A stretch of DNA of 64,000 nucleotides from Oscillospiraceae bacterium (GTDB taxonomy: Bacteria; Bacillota; Clostridia; Oscillospirales; Oscillospiraceae), in assembly GCA_015067795.1 (NCBI GenBank), contig SVLU01000005.1, positions 1 to 64,000 on the forward strand, given 5' to 3'. This document shows positions 16,244 to 25,808 of the stretch, in pieces. The notes under the pieces are model-generated. The model searched no databases. It worked only from the letters and a program-made list of their open reading frames with translations, and was not told where the DNA came from. The stretch's first letter is position 1. The number at the start of each line of letters is the position of its first letter. Position numbers and translations under genes: made by a program.

Positions 16244-19200
16244 ATGGCAAGAAAACTCAAAACCATGGATGGCAACAATGCAGCTGCATACGTGTCCTAT
16301 GCGTTCACAGAAGTAGCTGGCATCTATCCAATTACCCCATCCAGCCCAATGGCAGACTATGTTGACCAGTGGGCAGCAGCAGGCCAGAAGAACATCTTCG
16401 GTACTACTGTTAAGGTAATTGAAATGCAGTCCGAAGCAGGTGCTGCCGGTACAGTTCACGGCTCTCTCGCAGCCGGTGCTCTCACCACAACTTACACAGC
16501 TTCCCAGGGTCTGCTTCTTATGATCCCTAACATGTACAAGATCGCAGGCGAACTGCTTCCAGGCGTATTCCACGTTTCTGCAAGAACAGTTGCTTCCCAC
16601 GCTCTTAACATCTTCGGTGATCATTCCGACGTATACGCTTGCCGTCAGACCGGTTTTGCTATGCTGGCTGAAACAAACGTACAGGAAGTTATGGACCTGG
16701 GTGCAGTTGCTCACCTTGCAGCTATCGAAAGCAGAGTTCCATTCCTGAACTACTTTGACGGTTTCCGTACATCCCACGAAATCCAGAAGGTTGCTTGCTG
16801 GGACTACGAAGATCTTAAGGAAATGACAAATATGGACGCTGTTGAAGCTTTCCGTAAGAGAGCTCTCAACCCAGAACGCCCAGTAATGCGCGGTTCCCAC
16901 GAAAACGGCGACGTATTCTTCCAGCACAGAGAAGCTTGCAACGAAGCTTATGAAGCAGTTCCAGGCATCGTTGAAGCATATATGGAAAAGGTCAATGCAA
17001 AGCTCGGCACAAACTACCAGCTCTTTAACTACTATGGCGATCCAGAAGCTGAAAAGGTTATCATCGCTATGGGCTCCATCTGCGACGTAGCAGAAGAAGT
17101 TATTGACTATATGAACGCAAACGGCGAAAAGGTTGGTCTTGTAAAGGTTAGACTGTACCGTCCATTCGCTGCTGACAAGCTCATCGCTGCAATCCCAGCA
17201 ACAGCAAAGAAGATCGCAGTTCTTGACAGAACTAAGGAACCAGGTTCCCTTGGCGAACCTCTCTACCTTGACGTTGTAACAGCTCTTGCAAACGCAGGCA
17301 TCTCCGCTACAATCATCGGCGGTCGTTACGGTCTCGGCTCCAAGGATACTCCTCCTTCCAGCATCTTCGCAGTATACGAAGAACTGTCCAAGGAACAGCC
17401 AAAGCGTATCTTCACTCTCGGTATCGTTGACGACGTTACCAACCTCTCCCTCGAAGAAAAGCCGGCTCCAAACACCGCAGCAGAAGGCACCATCGAATGT
17501 AAGTTCTGGGGTCTCGGCGGCGACGGTACTGTTGGCGCAAACAAGAACTCTATCAAGATCATTGGTGACCATACAGACAAGTACGTTCAGGCTTACTTCC
17601 AGTATGACTCCAAGAAGACCGGCGGCGTAACAATTTCCCATCTCCGTTTCGGTGACAAGGCTATCAAGAGCCCATACTATGTAAACAAGGCTGACTTCGT
17701 AGCTTGCCATAACCCATCCTACGTTGTTAAGGGCTTCAAGATGGTTAATGACGTAAAGCCAGGCGGCGTATTCCTCATTAACTGCCAGTGGACTCCGGAA
17801 GAACTGGAACACCACCTCACCGCTGAAGCAAAGCGTTACATCGCAAAGAACAACATTCAGCTCTACACAATCAACGCTATTGACCTTGCTATCGAAGTTG
17901 GCATGGGCAAGCGTACAAATACAATCCTCCAGTCCGCATTCTTCTCCCTGGCTGGCGTTCTCCCACAGGAAGAAGCTATCGGCTACATGAAGGATGCTGC
18001 AACCAGATCCTACATGAAGAAGGGTCAGGACGTAGTTGACAACAACCATAAGGCTATTGATGCCGGTGCAACTGCATACGTTAAGATCGACGTTCCTGCT
18101 TCCTGGGCAGAAGCTGTTGATGCTGACGCTGCTGCAGCTGCTGCAGACGCTGGCAAGCTCGTTAAGATGGTTAAGGATATCATGGAACCAATCGGCCGCA
18201 TGGATGGCGACAGCCTCCCGGTTTCCGCATTCGTTCCTCATGCAGACGGTACATTTGAACAGGGTGCTTCCGCATACGAAAAGCGCGGCGTTGCTGTTAT
18301 CGTTCCAAAGTGGGATGAAACAAAGTGCATCCAGTGTAACCAGTGTGCATTTGTATGTCCTCATGCTGCTATCCGTCCATACGCTATGACAGCAGAAGAA
18401 AAGGCAGCAGCACCTGCTGCTCTCAAGTCCGCTCCTATCAAGGCTGGCAAGGGCAAGGGCGTTTACGAATACACTCTCTCCGTTTCCCCACTGGATTGCA
18501 TGGGTTGTGAAGTTTGCGTTGGCGTATGTAAGGTTGGCGCTCTCACAATGGCTCCACAGGAAGCAGAAGCTGCTCAGCAGGAAGTATTCGATTACACAGT
18601 TAAGAACGTAACAGTTAAGGCAGAAGTTGCTGACGCTACCGTTAAGGGTACACAGTTCAGAACTCCTCTCCTTGAGTTCTCCGGCTCCTGTGCAGGCTGT
18701 GCAGAAACAGCTTATGCTCGTCTGCTTACTCAGGTTTGCGGCGACAGAATGTACATCTCCAATGCAACAGGTTGTTCCTCCATCTGGGGCGGCCCGGCTG
18801 CAACATCCCCATACACAGTTAACGCTGAAGGCAGAGGTCCTGCATGGGCAAACTCCCTCTTTGAAGACAACGCAGAACATGGTCTTGGTATGTACTTCGG
18901 CCAGAAGGCTATCAGAGATCGTCTTGCAGGCAAGGTAAAGGCTATTGCTGAAAAGACAGAAGACGCTGAAAAGAAGGCTGCTTGCGAAGAATATCTCGCA
19001 ACAATGAACGATGGTGAAGCAAACCAGGCTGCAACAAAGAACCTGATTGCTGCTCTCGAAAAGGATCCTAACTGCTGCGAATACGTTGAAGATATCCTTG
19101 CAAACAAGGAATTCCTCGCAAAGAAGTCCGTATGGATCCTCGGCGGCGACGGTTGGGCATACGACATCGGTTTCGGTGGTCTTGACCACGTTATCGCTTC

Positions 19201-19789
19201 CGGCGAAGACGTAAACATCCTGGTATTCGATACCGAAGTTTACTCCAACACCGGCGGTCAGGCTTCCAAGGCTTCCCAGGTTGGTCAGGTTGCTCAGTTT
19301 GCTGCAGCAGGTAAGGAAATCAACAAGAAGAGCCTTGCTGACATCGCAATGAGCTATGGCTATGTATACGTAGCACAGGTTGCTATGGGTGCTAACCCAA
19401 CTCAGACTCTCAATGCTCTTAAGGAAGCTGAAGCATACAATGGTCCATCCATCGTTATCGCTTACTCCCCATGCGAAATGCACGCAATCAAGGGCGGCAT
19501 GAAGAACTGCCAGGTTGAAATGAAGAAGGCTGTTGACTGCGGTTACTGGAATATGTTCCGCTATAACCCAGCTCTCAAGGCTGAAGGCAAGAACCCATTC
19601 ACCCTCGACAGCAAGATGCCAGCCGGCGGCTATAAGGACTTCATTATGAACGAAGCTCGTTATGCAAGACTTACCCGTGAATTCCCAGAAAGAGCTGAAG
19701 TTCTCTTTGCTAAGGCTGAAAAGAACGCAGAAGCTCGTTACAACCACCTCACAAGACTTAAGGCTCTCTACGAAGTAGAAGAAAACTAA
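16244..19789 (+). CDS. nifJ: Pyruvate:ferredoxin oxidoreductase, copy 2 (highly codon-biased)
   Basis: An 1181-residue PFOR, paralogous to the protein at 352-3876 with the same domain order. It has N-terminal MDGNNAAAYVSYAFTEVAGI, 4Fe-4S motifs CIQCNQCAFVCPHAA (from about 695) and DCMGCEVCVGVC (about 751), then CAGCAETAYARLLTQ and the TPP motif GGDGWAYDIGFGGLDH (about 967). Codon use is extreme: Lys is nearly always AAG, Glu GAA, Pro CCA, Ser TCC. That is the signature of a top-expressed gene and much stronger than in copy 1. GAAGGAGA precedes ATG 16244. It is monocistronic, with two promoter candidates, one upstream operator and a strong terminator. It is the likely housekeeping PFOR that feeds acetyl-CoA to Pta, AdhE and citrate synthase. 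Confidence 0.97.
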   Translation: MARKLKTMDGNNAAAYVSYAFTEVAGIYPITPSSPMADYVDQWAAAGQKNIFGTTVKVIEMQSEAGAAGTVHGSLAAGALTTTYTASQGLLLMIPNMYKIAGELLPGVFHVSARTVASHALNIFGDHSDVYACRQTGFAMLAETNVQEVMDLGAVAHLAAIESRVPFLNYFDGFRTSHEIQKVACWDYEDLKEMTNMDAVEAFRKRALNPERPVMRGSHENGDVFFQHREACNEAYEAVPGIVEAYMEKVNAKLGTNYQLFNYYGDPEAEKVIIAMGSICDVAEEVIDYMNANGEKVGLVKVRLYRPFAADKLIAAIPATAKKIAVLDRTKEPGSLGEPLYLDVVTALANAGISATIIGGRYGLGSKDTPPSSIFAVYEELSKEQPKRIFTLGIVDDVTNLSLEEKPAPNTAAEGTIECKFWGLGGDGTVGANKNSIKIIGDHTDKYVQAYFQYDSKKTGGVTISHLRFGDKAIKSPYYVNKADFVACHNPSYVVKGFKMVNDVKPGGVFLINCQWTPEELEHHLTAEAKRYIAKNNIQLYTINAIDLAIEVGMGKRTNTILQSAFFSLAGVLPQEEAIGYMKDAATRSYMKKGQDVVDNNHKAIDAGATAYVKIDVPASWAEAVDADAAAAAADAGKLVKMVKDIMEPIGRMDGDSLPVSAFVPHADGTFEQGASAYEKRGVAVIVPKWDETKCIQCNQCAFVCPHAAIRPYAMTAEEKAAAPAALKSAPIKAGKGKGVYEYTLSVSPLDCMGCEVCVGVCKVGALTMAPQEAEAAQQEVFDYTVKNVTVKAEVADATVKGTQFRTPLLEFSGSCAGCAETAYARLLTQVCGDRMYISNATGCSSIWGGPAATSPYTVNAEGRGPAWANSLFEDNAEHGLGMYFGQKAIRDRLAGKVKAIAEKTEDAEKKAACEEYLATMNDGEANQAATKNLIAALEKDPNCCEYVEDILANKEFLAKKSVWILGGDGWAYDIGFGGLDHVIASGEDVNILVFDTEVYSNTGGQASKASQVGQVAQFAAAGKEINKKSLADIAMSYGYVYVAQVAMGANPTQTLNALKEAEAYNGPSIVIAYSPCEMHAIKGGMKNCQVEMKKAVDCGYWNMFRYNPALKAEGKNPFTLDSKMPAGGYKDFIMNEARYARLTREFPERAEVLFAKAEKNAEARYNHLTRLKALYEVEEN

Positions 19790-19806
19790 GCAATATCAAA
19801 ATCAAA

Positions 19807-19837
19807 AAGGCTTCCTCAATTTGAGGAAGCCTTTTTT
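19807..19837 (+). terminator. Rho-independent terminator of nifJ copy 2
   Basis: Arms AAGGCTTCCTCAA and TTGAGGAAGCCTT (19807-19833), then TTTT. Confidence 0.9.
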
Positions 19838-19891
19838 AATGCAAAATTCATAATGCAAAATGCAGAATTCGGATGATATTTCTATAAATTC

Positions 19892-19965
19892 TGTAGGGCA
19901 GGCAGCCCTCTGCCTGCCGCAAACAACACCACACGACGTAGGGCAGGGGATTGCTTCTGCCGTAG
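19892..19965. repeat. Degenerate family B repeat
   Basis: TGTAGGGCAGGCAGCCCTCT then GCCTGCCGC, followed at 19938 by GTAGGGCAGGGGATTGCTTC. It differs from the intact copies in its right half. Just before it (19851-19880) stands GCAGAATTCGGATGATATTT, a second short motif that recurs at 43559-43580. The 19838-20005 interval has no gene. Confidence 0.55.
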
Positions 19966-20005
19966 TTCCTGTTTTAATTCGATTGATATAGAACAAAAGA
20001 AAGAA

Positions 20006-20269
20006 CTATAAGAGTGATTCTGTAAGCAGCTTACTGCTAAGACAGAATCCATCACAAAATGCTTGTTCTGTTATTAGATCCAAATACTCATTCACACAGC
20101 AAACGTACTTTTCAAGAGTTTCTTTTTGGCTTTCATTTAATGTATTTTCGAGATTTTTGCAGTTTCTTTCAATCAATTCAACAAGGTTATCGATTTCAGG
20201 ATCACCATTTCCACAATTTGTGATTGGAGATATCTCTCCATTCCATAAATCAATAATTGTTCGTTTCAT
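20006..20269 (-). CDS. Small protein of the DUF6809 type
   Basis: An 87-residue, mostly helical soluble protein. It begins MKRTIIDLWNGEISPI and ends with FCDGFCLSSKLLTESLL, a pattern I associate with DUF6809 small proteins of Clostridia (initial I-DL-G-I-P, terminal F-GF-L--K-L). I choose ATG at 20269 with GAGGTG upstream; a GTG four codons earlier overlaps that ribosome-binding site. Five cysteines are visible. No function is known. It stands alone among repeats. Confidence 0.65.
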   Translation of the reverse strand: MKRTIIDLWNGEISPITNCGNGDPEIDNLVELIERNCKNLENTLNESQKETLEKYVCCVNEYLDLITEQAFCDGFCLSSKLLTESLL

Positions 20270-20380
20270 AATAAAATTCACCTCACGGAAATTATATCAT
20301 AACTTGAAACGGATATTGAATTTTAACCTGAAACAGGTTGAAGAATTCTACGATTATTTTATAAAATCTATAATTTTCAA

Positions 20381-20672
20381 CCCTCTCCGTCAGCCTAACG
20401 GCTGTCACCTCTCCCAGAGGGAGAGGCAAGGAATTCATAGAAATTCTTGGCTCCCCTTGTCTGGGGAGCTGTCATCCACAAAAGCTTCATTTGAAACCCA
20501 ACGTAGTGGGTTCAAATGAAAGAGGAGGAGCAGCGGAATGGGCCGACTTTCCTGCTTGCAGGTAAGCAAGCTTAATGAAGCTTGCGACGACGAGACTGAG
20601 GGGTAGTTTTTCTCTCCCTCAGTCATTTGCTACGCAAATGCCAGCTCCCTCATCAGAGGGAGCTTAAACAGA
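20381..20672. repeat. Composite dispersed repeat, family D, copy 1
   Basis: About 290 bp without a gene. The left end has CCCTCTCCGTCAGCCTAACG with GGCTGTCACCTCTCCCAGAG and GGAGAGG. The middle has paired arms CATTTGAAACCCA/GGGTTCAAATG (20487-20518) and AAGCTTAATGAAGCTT. The right end has TCTCCCTCAGTCATTTGCTA, CGCAAATG and CCAGCTCCCTCATCAGAGGG followed by AGCT. The arms are nested palindromes, as in MITEs. A shorter related unit lies at 43637-43783. The 20270-20380 part holds only the gene leader and AT-rich sequence. Confidence 0.7.
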
Positions 20673-20710
20673 AAAAGGATGCGTTACGAAAAACGCATCC
20701 TTTTACTATT

Positions 20711-22072
20711 TTATCTTTCTGCCAGAGGAACGAAGTTGTGCTTCTGGTTAATTGCCTTATAAGCCGGACGAATGATCTTATTGGGATTGTAGACCTCTTC
20801 GATTCTGTGAGCACACCAGCCTGCCATACGGGAGATAGCGAAGAGAGGTGTGAACAGCTCCTGAGGGATACCCAGCATTCTGTAAACGAAGCCGGAGTAC
20901 ATATCAACATTAGCACAGATAGGTTTTTCTCTGCCGCGTTCAGCAAAGAGCTGAGGCGTGAGCTTTTCAACAGCTTCAAAGAGGTGGTATTCAGCTTCAA
21001 GACCGTTCTTAACAGCCAGAGTTTTTGCAACCTCCTTGAGGATAACGGCTCTTGGGTCGGAAAGGGTATAGATGGCGTGACCCATTCCGTAAACGAGACC
21101 GGACTTGTCGCCGGCTTCCTTATTAAGAATTTTGATAAGGAAATTGCGGATTTCGTCATCATCGTTCCAGTCGTTGACGTTCGCCTTGATGCAGTCGTAC
21201 ATCTCGTTAACCTTAAGGTTTGCACCACCGTGACGGTTGCCCTTAAGAGAACCTACTGCAGCAGCGGTTGCGGAATAGATGTCGGTATTTGCTGAGGAAA
21301 TAACTCGACAGGTGAAAGCGGAGTTGTTACCACCACCGTGCTCTGCATGGAGAACCATGCAAAGGTCAAGGATACGAGCCTCTTCCTTGGTAAACTGATT
21401 GTCAGGACGGATAGAGTACAGGAAGTTTTCAGCAAGAGAAAGCTCTGGCTGTGGGATGTGGAGATAGAGGCTTGTGCGGTCGAAGTAATGTCTCTTGGCC
21501 GCATAAGCGTGAGCAACAATAACAGGGCAGCGTGCGATAAGCTGCAGAGCCTGCTGAAGCTCCTTGCCGATACCGTTTGGTTCGGGGTCAGGATCATAGG
21601 AATACAGAGCAAGAATACTACGCTCCAGCTTGTTCATAACGCTGTTACTTGGAGCGGAGAGGATCATGTCCTCGGTAAAACGAAGTGGAAGATTTCTGTA
21701 ATCCGCAAGGATATCGTTGAACTGCTTCAGTTCAGCGTCAGTTGGAAGATTGCCGAAAAGGAGAAGATATGCGGTTTCCTCATAGCCAAAGCGGTCTTCA
21801 CTTGTGAAGCCCTCGATGAGCTTTTTAACATCAATGCCTCTGTATGTATAATTGCCTTCTGTTGGGATTTTTTCGTTGTCCTGGAAATAGTAGCCGTTGA
21901 CGTTGCATATATGAGTAATGCCGGCAAGAACGCCTGTACCGTCAGCGTTACGCAGACCGCGTTTTACATCGTATTTTTCAAAGTATTTCTTGTTTATCTT
22001 ATTACTCTCCAAAAGCTGCTGAGCCTTGGATTCTACAAAACTATCGTTAATGGGATTGATTGTGCCGTACAT
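20711..22072 (-). CDS. gltA: Citrate synthase
   Basis: A 453-residue citrate synthase that condenses acetyl-CoA with oxaloacetate. Catalytic residues are recognisable: His281 in GNRHGGAN, His332 in GMGHAIYTLSDPRA, and Asp390 in NVDMYSGFVYRML. LHAEHGGGNNSAFT (241-254) is the conserved helix. The protein is somewhat longer than the Si-type enzyme and lacks the zinc-binding N-terminus. Start CAT 22070-22072 has GGAGGTC upstream on the minus strand, and a consensus promoter lies at 22100-22128. No aconitase or isocitrate dehydrogenase is adjacent, so it is not part of a TCA operon here. Likely role: 2-oxoglutarate and glutamate supply. Confidence 0.95.
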   Translation of the reverse strand: MYGTINPINDSFVESKAQQLLESNKINKKYFEKYDVKRGLRNADGTGVLAGITHICNVNGYYFQDNEKIPTEGNYTYRGIDVKKLIEGFTSEDRFGYEETAYLLLFGNLPTDAELKQFNDILADYRNLPLRFTEDMILSAPSNSVMNKLERSILALYSYDPDPEPNGIGKELQQALQLIARCPVIVAHAYAAKRHYFDRTSLYLHIPQPELSLAENFLYSIRPDNQFTKEEARILDLCMVLHAEHGGGNNSAFTCRVISSANTDIYSATAAAVGSLKGNRHGGANLKVNEMYDCIKANVNDWNDDDEIRNFLIKILNKEAGDKSGLVYGMGHAIYTLSDPRAVILKEVAKTLAVKNGLEAEYHLFEAVEKLTPQLFAERGREKPICANVDMYSGFVYRMLGIPQELFTPLFAISRMAGWCAHRIEEVYNPNKIIRPAYKAINQKHNFVPLAER

Positions 22073-22099
22073 TTCAGACCTCCGCGTAAGAATGGCAAC

Positions 22100-22128
22100 A
22101 TCATAACAAAAAAAGCCGCTGTTGTCAA
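22100..22128 (-). promoter_or_regulatory. Promoter of gltA
   Basis: Minus strand TTGACA (complement of 22123-22128), 17-bp spacer, TATGAT (complement of 22100-22105). Confidence 0.8.
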
Positions 22129-22263
22129 CTTTTTGAATGAAATGTAAACAATTCTTGCAAAAATTGACGATTTATGCAAACACCGCTTTATCCCGACTTT
22201 ATGAATAATTTGCAATTTAAGGTAAATATTATAGTTATTCCTAATTTGCAAAGGAGAAACGGT

Positions 22264-23166
22264 ATGAATAACGGAAGAATGATAAGCTTAATTCTTGCAA
22301 TAATTATTGCATTTTCCGCTGTGCCTATGGCTTACGGCACAGGTGACAGTGCCGATTACAACTATGCACCCATTGCGGAGAACATAGAGGTAAAGACCTA
22401 TAAAAATGTTGCCGTAACAGGCAATGTGTCAGCAACTGACCCTGATGGCGAGAGCGTGACGTTTTATATCAGCGAAGCACCGAAGAAGGGTGAACTAACC
22501 TTTAGTCAGGATGGCAGTTTTCAGTATACCCCTTATGAGGAGATAAAGGGTAAGGACTGCTTTTATTACTATGCGGTGGATGAAAAGGGCGGTGTGTCCA
22601 ATGAAGCTACCGTAAAAATCATCATTGAGAAGCAGAAAACAGAGGTGTGGTACTCTGACCTTTTGGAAGATGAAGGGCATTACGCGGCACTCGTTTTAGC
22701 TGAAAATGGAGTGTATACAGGGGAGTGTATTGGAAATGAGTACTTTTTTGGTGGTGAAACTGCAGTTACTAAGGGCAGATTTTTAGCTATGTGCATGAAG
22801 CTCTGCGGTGCAGAAGCTGTTGAAGGTGTTGTGGAAACAGGCTTTTCTGATGACGGAGATATTCCAATGTGGGTAAAGCCCTATGCGGCGGCGGCACTGA
22901 TGACAGGTGTTATTGATGCTTCTCAGACGGAGCTGAATGCCCATACTGCCATAACAAAAGGCGAGGCAATGGTGATTTTGGACGGAGTAATGAACATTAC
23001 TGATGTTATCTGTCACGAAGAGGACGGAGTGATGCAGGCATTTGCAAATCTTTCCGCCTGCAATATCGTCGGGGAGGATGCGGCAAGCGGAGTCGATACA
23101 GAGTTGACAATGGCAGAGGCGGCAGAAATGCTTGCCGGTGCGTATGAGATTTTGGAAAAAAGATAG
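22264..23166 (+). CDS. Secreted protein with Ig-like (cadherin/tandem-95 type) and SLH-like regions
   Basis: A 300-residue exported protein. Signal peptide: MNNGRMISLILAIIIAFSAV and a short A-Y-G end, cleavage near residue 25. Residues about 35-122 form one bacterial Ig/cadherin-like repeat (VTGNVSATDPDGESVTFYIS, KKGELTFSQDGSFQYTP). The C-terminal 170 residues carry weak S-layer-homology motifs such as FSDDGDIPMWVKPYAAAALM, TAITKGEAMVILD and MAEAAEMLAG. ATG 22264 follows AAAGGAGAAAC; an in-frame ATG further up has no site. It is probably held to the cell wall. Alone in its transcript, closed by a strong terminator. Confidence 0.8.
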   Translation: MNNGRMISLILAIIIAFSAVPMAYGTGDSADYNYAPIAENIEVKTYKNVAVTGNVSATDPDGESVTFYISEAPKKGELTFSQDGSFQYTPYEEIKGKDCFYYYAVDEKGGVSNEATVKIIIEKQKTEVWYSDLLEDEGHYAALVLAENGVYTGECIGNEYFFGGETAVTKGRFLAMCMKLCGAEAVEGVVETGFSDDGDIPMWVKPYAAAALMTGVIDASQTELNAHTAITKGEAMVILDGVMNITDVICHEEDGVMQAFANLSACNIVGEDAASGVDTELTMAEAAEMLAGAYEILEKR

Positions 23167-23170
23167 TAAT

Positions 23171-23212
23171 AAAACAGGTTCTGCTGCAATGCTTTGCGGC
23201 AGAACCTGTTTT
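23171..23212. terminator. Bidirectional terminator between the SLH-type gene and mnmG
   Basis: AAAACAGGTTCTGC (23171-23184) pairs with GCAGAACCTGTTTT (23199-23212), a 14-bp stem with A/T tracts on both sides that serves the two convergent genes. Confidence 0.9.
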
Positions 23213-23217
23213 ACTAT

Positions 23218-25083
23218 TTACTTATTGCCGAGATAGATCATAAGTGCCGCAATATCAGCCGGCGATACGCCGGAAATTCTGGATGCCTGTCCCATGTTTT
23301 GGGGCTTTACCTTATCAAGCTTCTGCCTTGCCTCAAGTCTCAGTCCGTTTATGGAGGAATAGTCCAAATCCTCAGGAAGCTTGCGGGCTTCCATCTTTCT
23401 GAAATCCTCAACCTGCTTGAGCTGTTTTTCGATGTATCCCTGGTATTTCAGGGATATTTCAACCTGTTCGCATACTGCCTTACTAAGCTCAGGACGGTAC
23501 TTGTCAAAGGGAGCAAGACATTCATAATCCACCTGAGGGCGGCGGAGGAGGTTAGCCAGACTTGTGCCCGAATTGGGAACAGTTGTTCCACGGCTCTCAA
23601 GACACTCCTTAAGAGCTTCAGTAGGCCCAACGTGAGTCTTTTCAAGGCGGTTGATTTCAGCTTCCACCTGACGGTACTTGTTTAAAGTCTTTTCGTACTG
23701 TTCATCGGAAACCAGACCAATTTCATGACCAATATGGGCAAGACGCCGGTCGGCGTTGTCCTGACGGTGAAGCAGACGATACTCGGAGCGGGAGGTCATC
23801 ATGCGATAGGGTTCGTTTGTACCCTTGGTGACCAGGTCGTCAATGAGAGTGCCGATATAGCTTGTGCTTCTGTCGAGAATAAGAGGTTCACGGTCAAGAA
23901 TTTTGAGAGCGGCGTTTACACCGGCAACAAAGCCCTGAACCGCGGCTTCCTCGTAGCCGGAGCTGCCGTTAAACTGACCTGCACCGTAAAGACCTGAAAT
24001 CTTTTTAACCTCAAGGGTTGGATAAAGCTCAAGCGGGTTGATGCAGTCGTACTCAATAGCATAGGCACAGCGCATCATTTCTGCATTTTCAAGACCGATT
24101 ACAGAGTGGAGCATCTTAAGCTGAACATCCTCAGGCATTGAAGATGAAAAGCCCTGAATGTACATTTCCTCAGTGTCAAGACCCATAGGCTCAACAAAAA
24201 GCTGATGACGCTGTTTATCCGCAAAGCGAACTACCTTATCCTCGATGGATGGACAGTATCTTGGGCCAACGCCTGTTATCTCCCCTGAGAAAAGGGGACT
24301 TCTGTGAAGATTTTCACGGATTATTCTGTGAGTTTCTTCAGTTGTATATGTGAGATAGCACACAGCTTCATTTTCCAAAGTTCCCTCTGTCCGGAAGGAG
24401 AATGGCTGGGGTTCAGTGTCACCCGGCTGTAATTCCATCTTGGAAAAGTCGATGGAACGACGGTTTACTCTTGGTGGAGTTCCGGTCTTAAAGCGACGCA
24501 TATCAAGACCTAATTCTTTGAGCTGATCACCCAAAGTAGTAGCCGCAAACATACCGTCAGGGCCGCCGTCCTGATAGACTTCACCTACGATAGTACGTCC
24601 CTTAAGATAAGTACCAGAACAAATAACAGCCGCCTTACATTCAAAAATTGCACCTGTGTGGGTCTTAACATGGACGACTTTGCCATCCTCTACTCCAACT
24701 TCCACTATCTCCGCCTGCTTAAGCTGTAAATTCTCGCACAGCTCAAGACGGTGCTTCATAACATTCTGATACTTGCGTCTGTCGGCCTGGGCACGAAGAG
24801 AGTATACAGCAGGACCTTTGCCCTTGTTGAGAAGTCTGTACTGTATACAAGCCTCGTCAGCGGCCTTTGCCATCTCACCGCCCAAAGCATCAAGCTCACG
24901 GACAAGATGTCCCTTGCCTGTGCCGCCGATAGCCGGATTACATGGCATATTACCGACAGCATCAAGATTTATAGTAAAGCAGATGACCTGAAGGTCAAGT
25001 CTTGCCGCGGCAAGTGCCGCTTCGATACCTGCGTGGCCCGCACCGATAATGGCAACATCACATCTGCCTGCTTTATAGTCCAT
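23218..25083 (-). CDS. mnmG: tRNA uridine-34 carboxymethylaminomethyl modification enzyme MnmG (GidA)
   Basis: A 621-residue FAD protein that works with MnmE (at 38389-39753) to place cmnm5 on wobble U34 of tRNAs. The FAD motif [21 protein letters not shown] is at residues 8-28. [20 protein letters not shown] follows at about 44, and the active-site region [21 protein letters not shown] and [20 protein letters not shown] are all present, as is the C-terminal helical domain ending [11 protein letters not shown] start at ATG 25083 (GAGGTGAGGTT upstream); an upstream frame to 25119 covers the promoter. Unlike many Firmicutes, mnmE and mnmG are not adjacent here. Confidence 0.96.
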   Translation of the reverse strand: MDYKAGRCDVAIIGAGHAGIEAALAAARLDLQVICFTINLDAVGNMPCNPAIGGTGKGHLVRELDALGGEMAKAADEACIQYRLLNKGKGPAVYSLRAQADRRKYQNVMKHRLELCENLQLKQAEIVEVGVEDGKVVHVKTHTGAIFECKAAVICSGTYLKGRTIVGEVYQDGGPDGMFAATTLGDQLKELGLDMRRFKTGTPPRVNRRSIDFSKMELQPGDTEPQPFSFRTEGTLENEAVCYLTYTTEETHRIIRENLHRSPLFSGEITGVGPRYCPSIEDKVVRFADKQRHQLFVEPMGLDTEEMYIQGFSSSMPEDVQLKMLHSVIGLENAEMMRCAYAIEYDCINPLELYPTLEVKKISGLYGAGQFNGSSGYEEAAVQGFVAGVNAALKILDREPLILDRSTSYIGTLIDDLVTKGTNEPYRMMTSRSEYRLLHRQDNADRRLAHIGHEIGLVSDEQYEKTLNKYRQVEAEINRLEKTHVGPTEALKECLESRGTTVPNSGTSLANLLRRPQVDYECLAPFDKYRPELSKAVCEQVEISLKYQGYIEKQLKQVEDFRKMEARKLPEDLDYSSINGLRLEARQKLDKVKPQNMGQASRISGVSPADIAALMIYLGNK

Positions 25084-25104
25084 AACCTCACCTCTATCAT
25101 ATAA

Positions 25105-25133
25105 TTTTAATATATGCAACAGAAAAATGCAAT
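25105..25133 (-). promoter_or_regulatory. Promoter candidate of mnmG
   Basis: Minus strand TTGCAT (complement of 25128-25133), 17-bp spacer, TAAAAT (complement of 25105-25110). Confidence 0.5.
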
Positions 25134-25203
25134 ATATTTTGTGCTTTTGGTGATTTGACCCTACTTTGCCAAAACCTTTCGCTCTTTATAGTCACAAATT
25201 CTC

Positions 25204-25232
25204 TTGAATGAAAACATTTTATATACTATAAT
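25204..25232 (+). promoter_or_regulatory. Promoter of the YfcE-type phosphodiesterase gene
   Basis: TTGAAT (25204-25209), 17-bp spacer, TATAAT (25227-25232). Confidence 0.75.
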
Positions 25233-25262
25233 TAATGTAAATCCAATAAAGGGTGGATGCTT

Positions 25263-25793
25263 ATGAAACTGATGATCGCATCGGATATACATGGTTCAGC
25301 GTATTTCTGCAGAAAAATGCTGGAAGCTTTTGACAGAGAAAAGGCTGACAGATTACTGCTTTTAGGTGATATTCTCTACCACGGTCCCCGCAACGATTTG
25401 CCAAGGGATTATGCTCCGAAAGAAGTTATCTCTATGCTCAATGAACGCAAAGATGATATTTTCTGTGTTCGTGGTAACTGCGATACTGAGGTTGACCAGA
25501 TGGTGCTGGAATTTCCGATTTTAGCAGAATACTGCGTGCTTTATTTGAAGGATCGCATGATATTCGCAACCCACGGTCACAAATCACCTCCGCCCCTTTT
25601 AAAAGGCAGTATTCTTCTTAACGGACATACACACATACCTAAGTGTACGGAGTATGATGGCTATGTCTGCATAAATCCAGGCTCTGTCTCCATTCCCAAG
25701 GAGGGTTCATGTCACAGCTATATGACCCTTACTGATGATATTATGGAATGGAAGGATTTAGACGGTAATACTTATCAAAGCTATAGGCTTTAA
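25263..25793 (+). CDS. YfcE/MJ0936-family metallophosphodiesterase
   Basis: A 176-residue calcineurin-like phosphoesterase. All metal-binding blocks are present in order: SDIHG (about residue 8), LLLGDILYHG, RGNCD, FATHGHK, and LLNGHTHIPK with the terminal NPGSVSIPKEGS. Members hydrolyse phosphodiester substrates in the cytoplasm with Mn2+; the natural substrate is unsettled. ATG 25263 is preferred because AGGGTGG lies 7 nt upstream; an ATG two codons earlier overlaps it. Divergent from mnmG, with its own promoter. Confidence 0.9.
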   Translation: MKLMIASDIHGSAYFCRKMLEAFDREKADRLLLLGDILYHGPRNDLPRDYAPKEVISMLNERKDDIFCVRGNCDTEVDQMVLEFPILAEYCVLYLKDRMIFATHGHKSPPPLLKGSILLNGHTHIPKCTEYDGYVCINPGSVSIPKEGSCHSYMTLTDDIMEWKDLDGNTYQSYRL

Positions 25794-25808
25794 AACTTGT
25801 AGACCCCT

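Noticed and set aside
16205..19747. A 1180-codon open frame on the minus strand, fully antisense to nifJ copy 2
   Set aside because: It mirrors the coding strand, has no SD, and encodes a Cys/Phe/Ser-rich sequence with no known domain. It exists because the extreme codon bias of nifJ avoids TTA, CTA and TCA codons, whose complements would be stops.
20381..20672. Possible CRISPR array because of repeated short motifs
   Set aside because: The repeats are inverted, of unequal spacing and not separated by unique spacers of uniform length. No cas genes occur in the window.
20627..22147. Plus-strand frames over gltA (222 and 269 codons)
   Set aside because: gltA catalytic motifs are intact on the minus strand; these frames are shadows that begin in the repeat or end in the gltA promoter.
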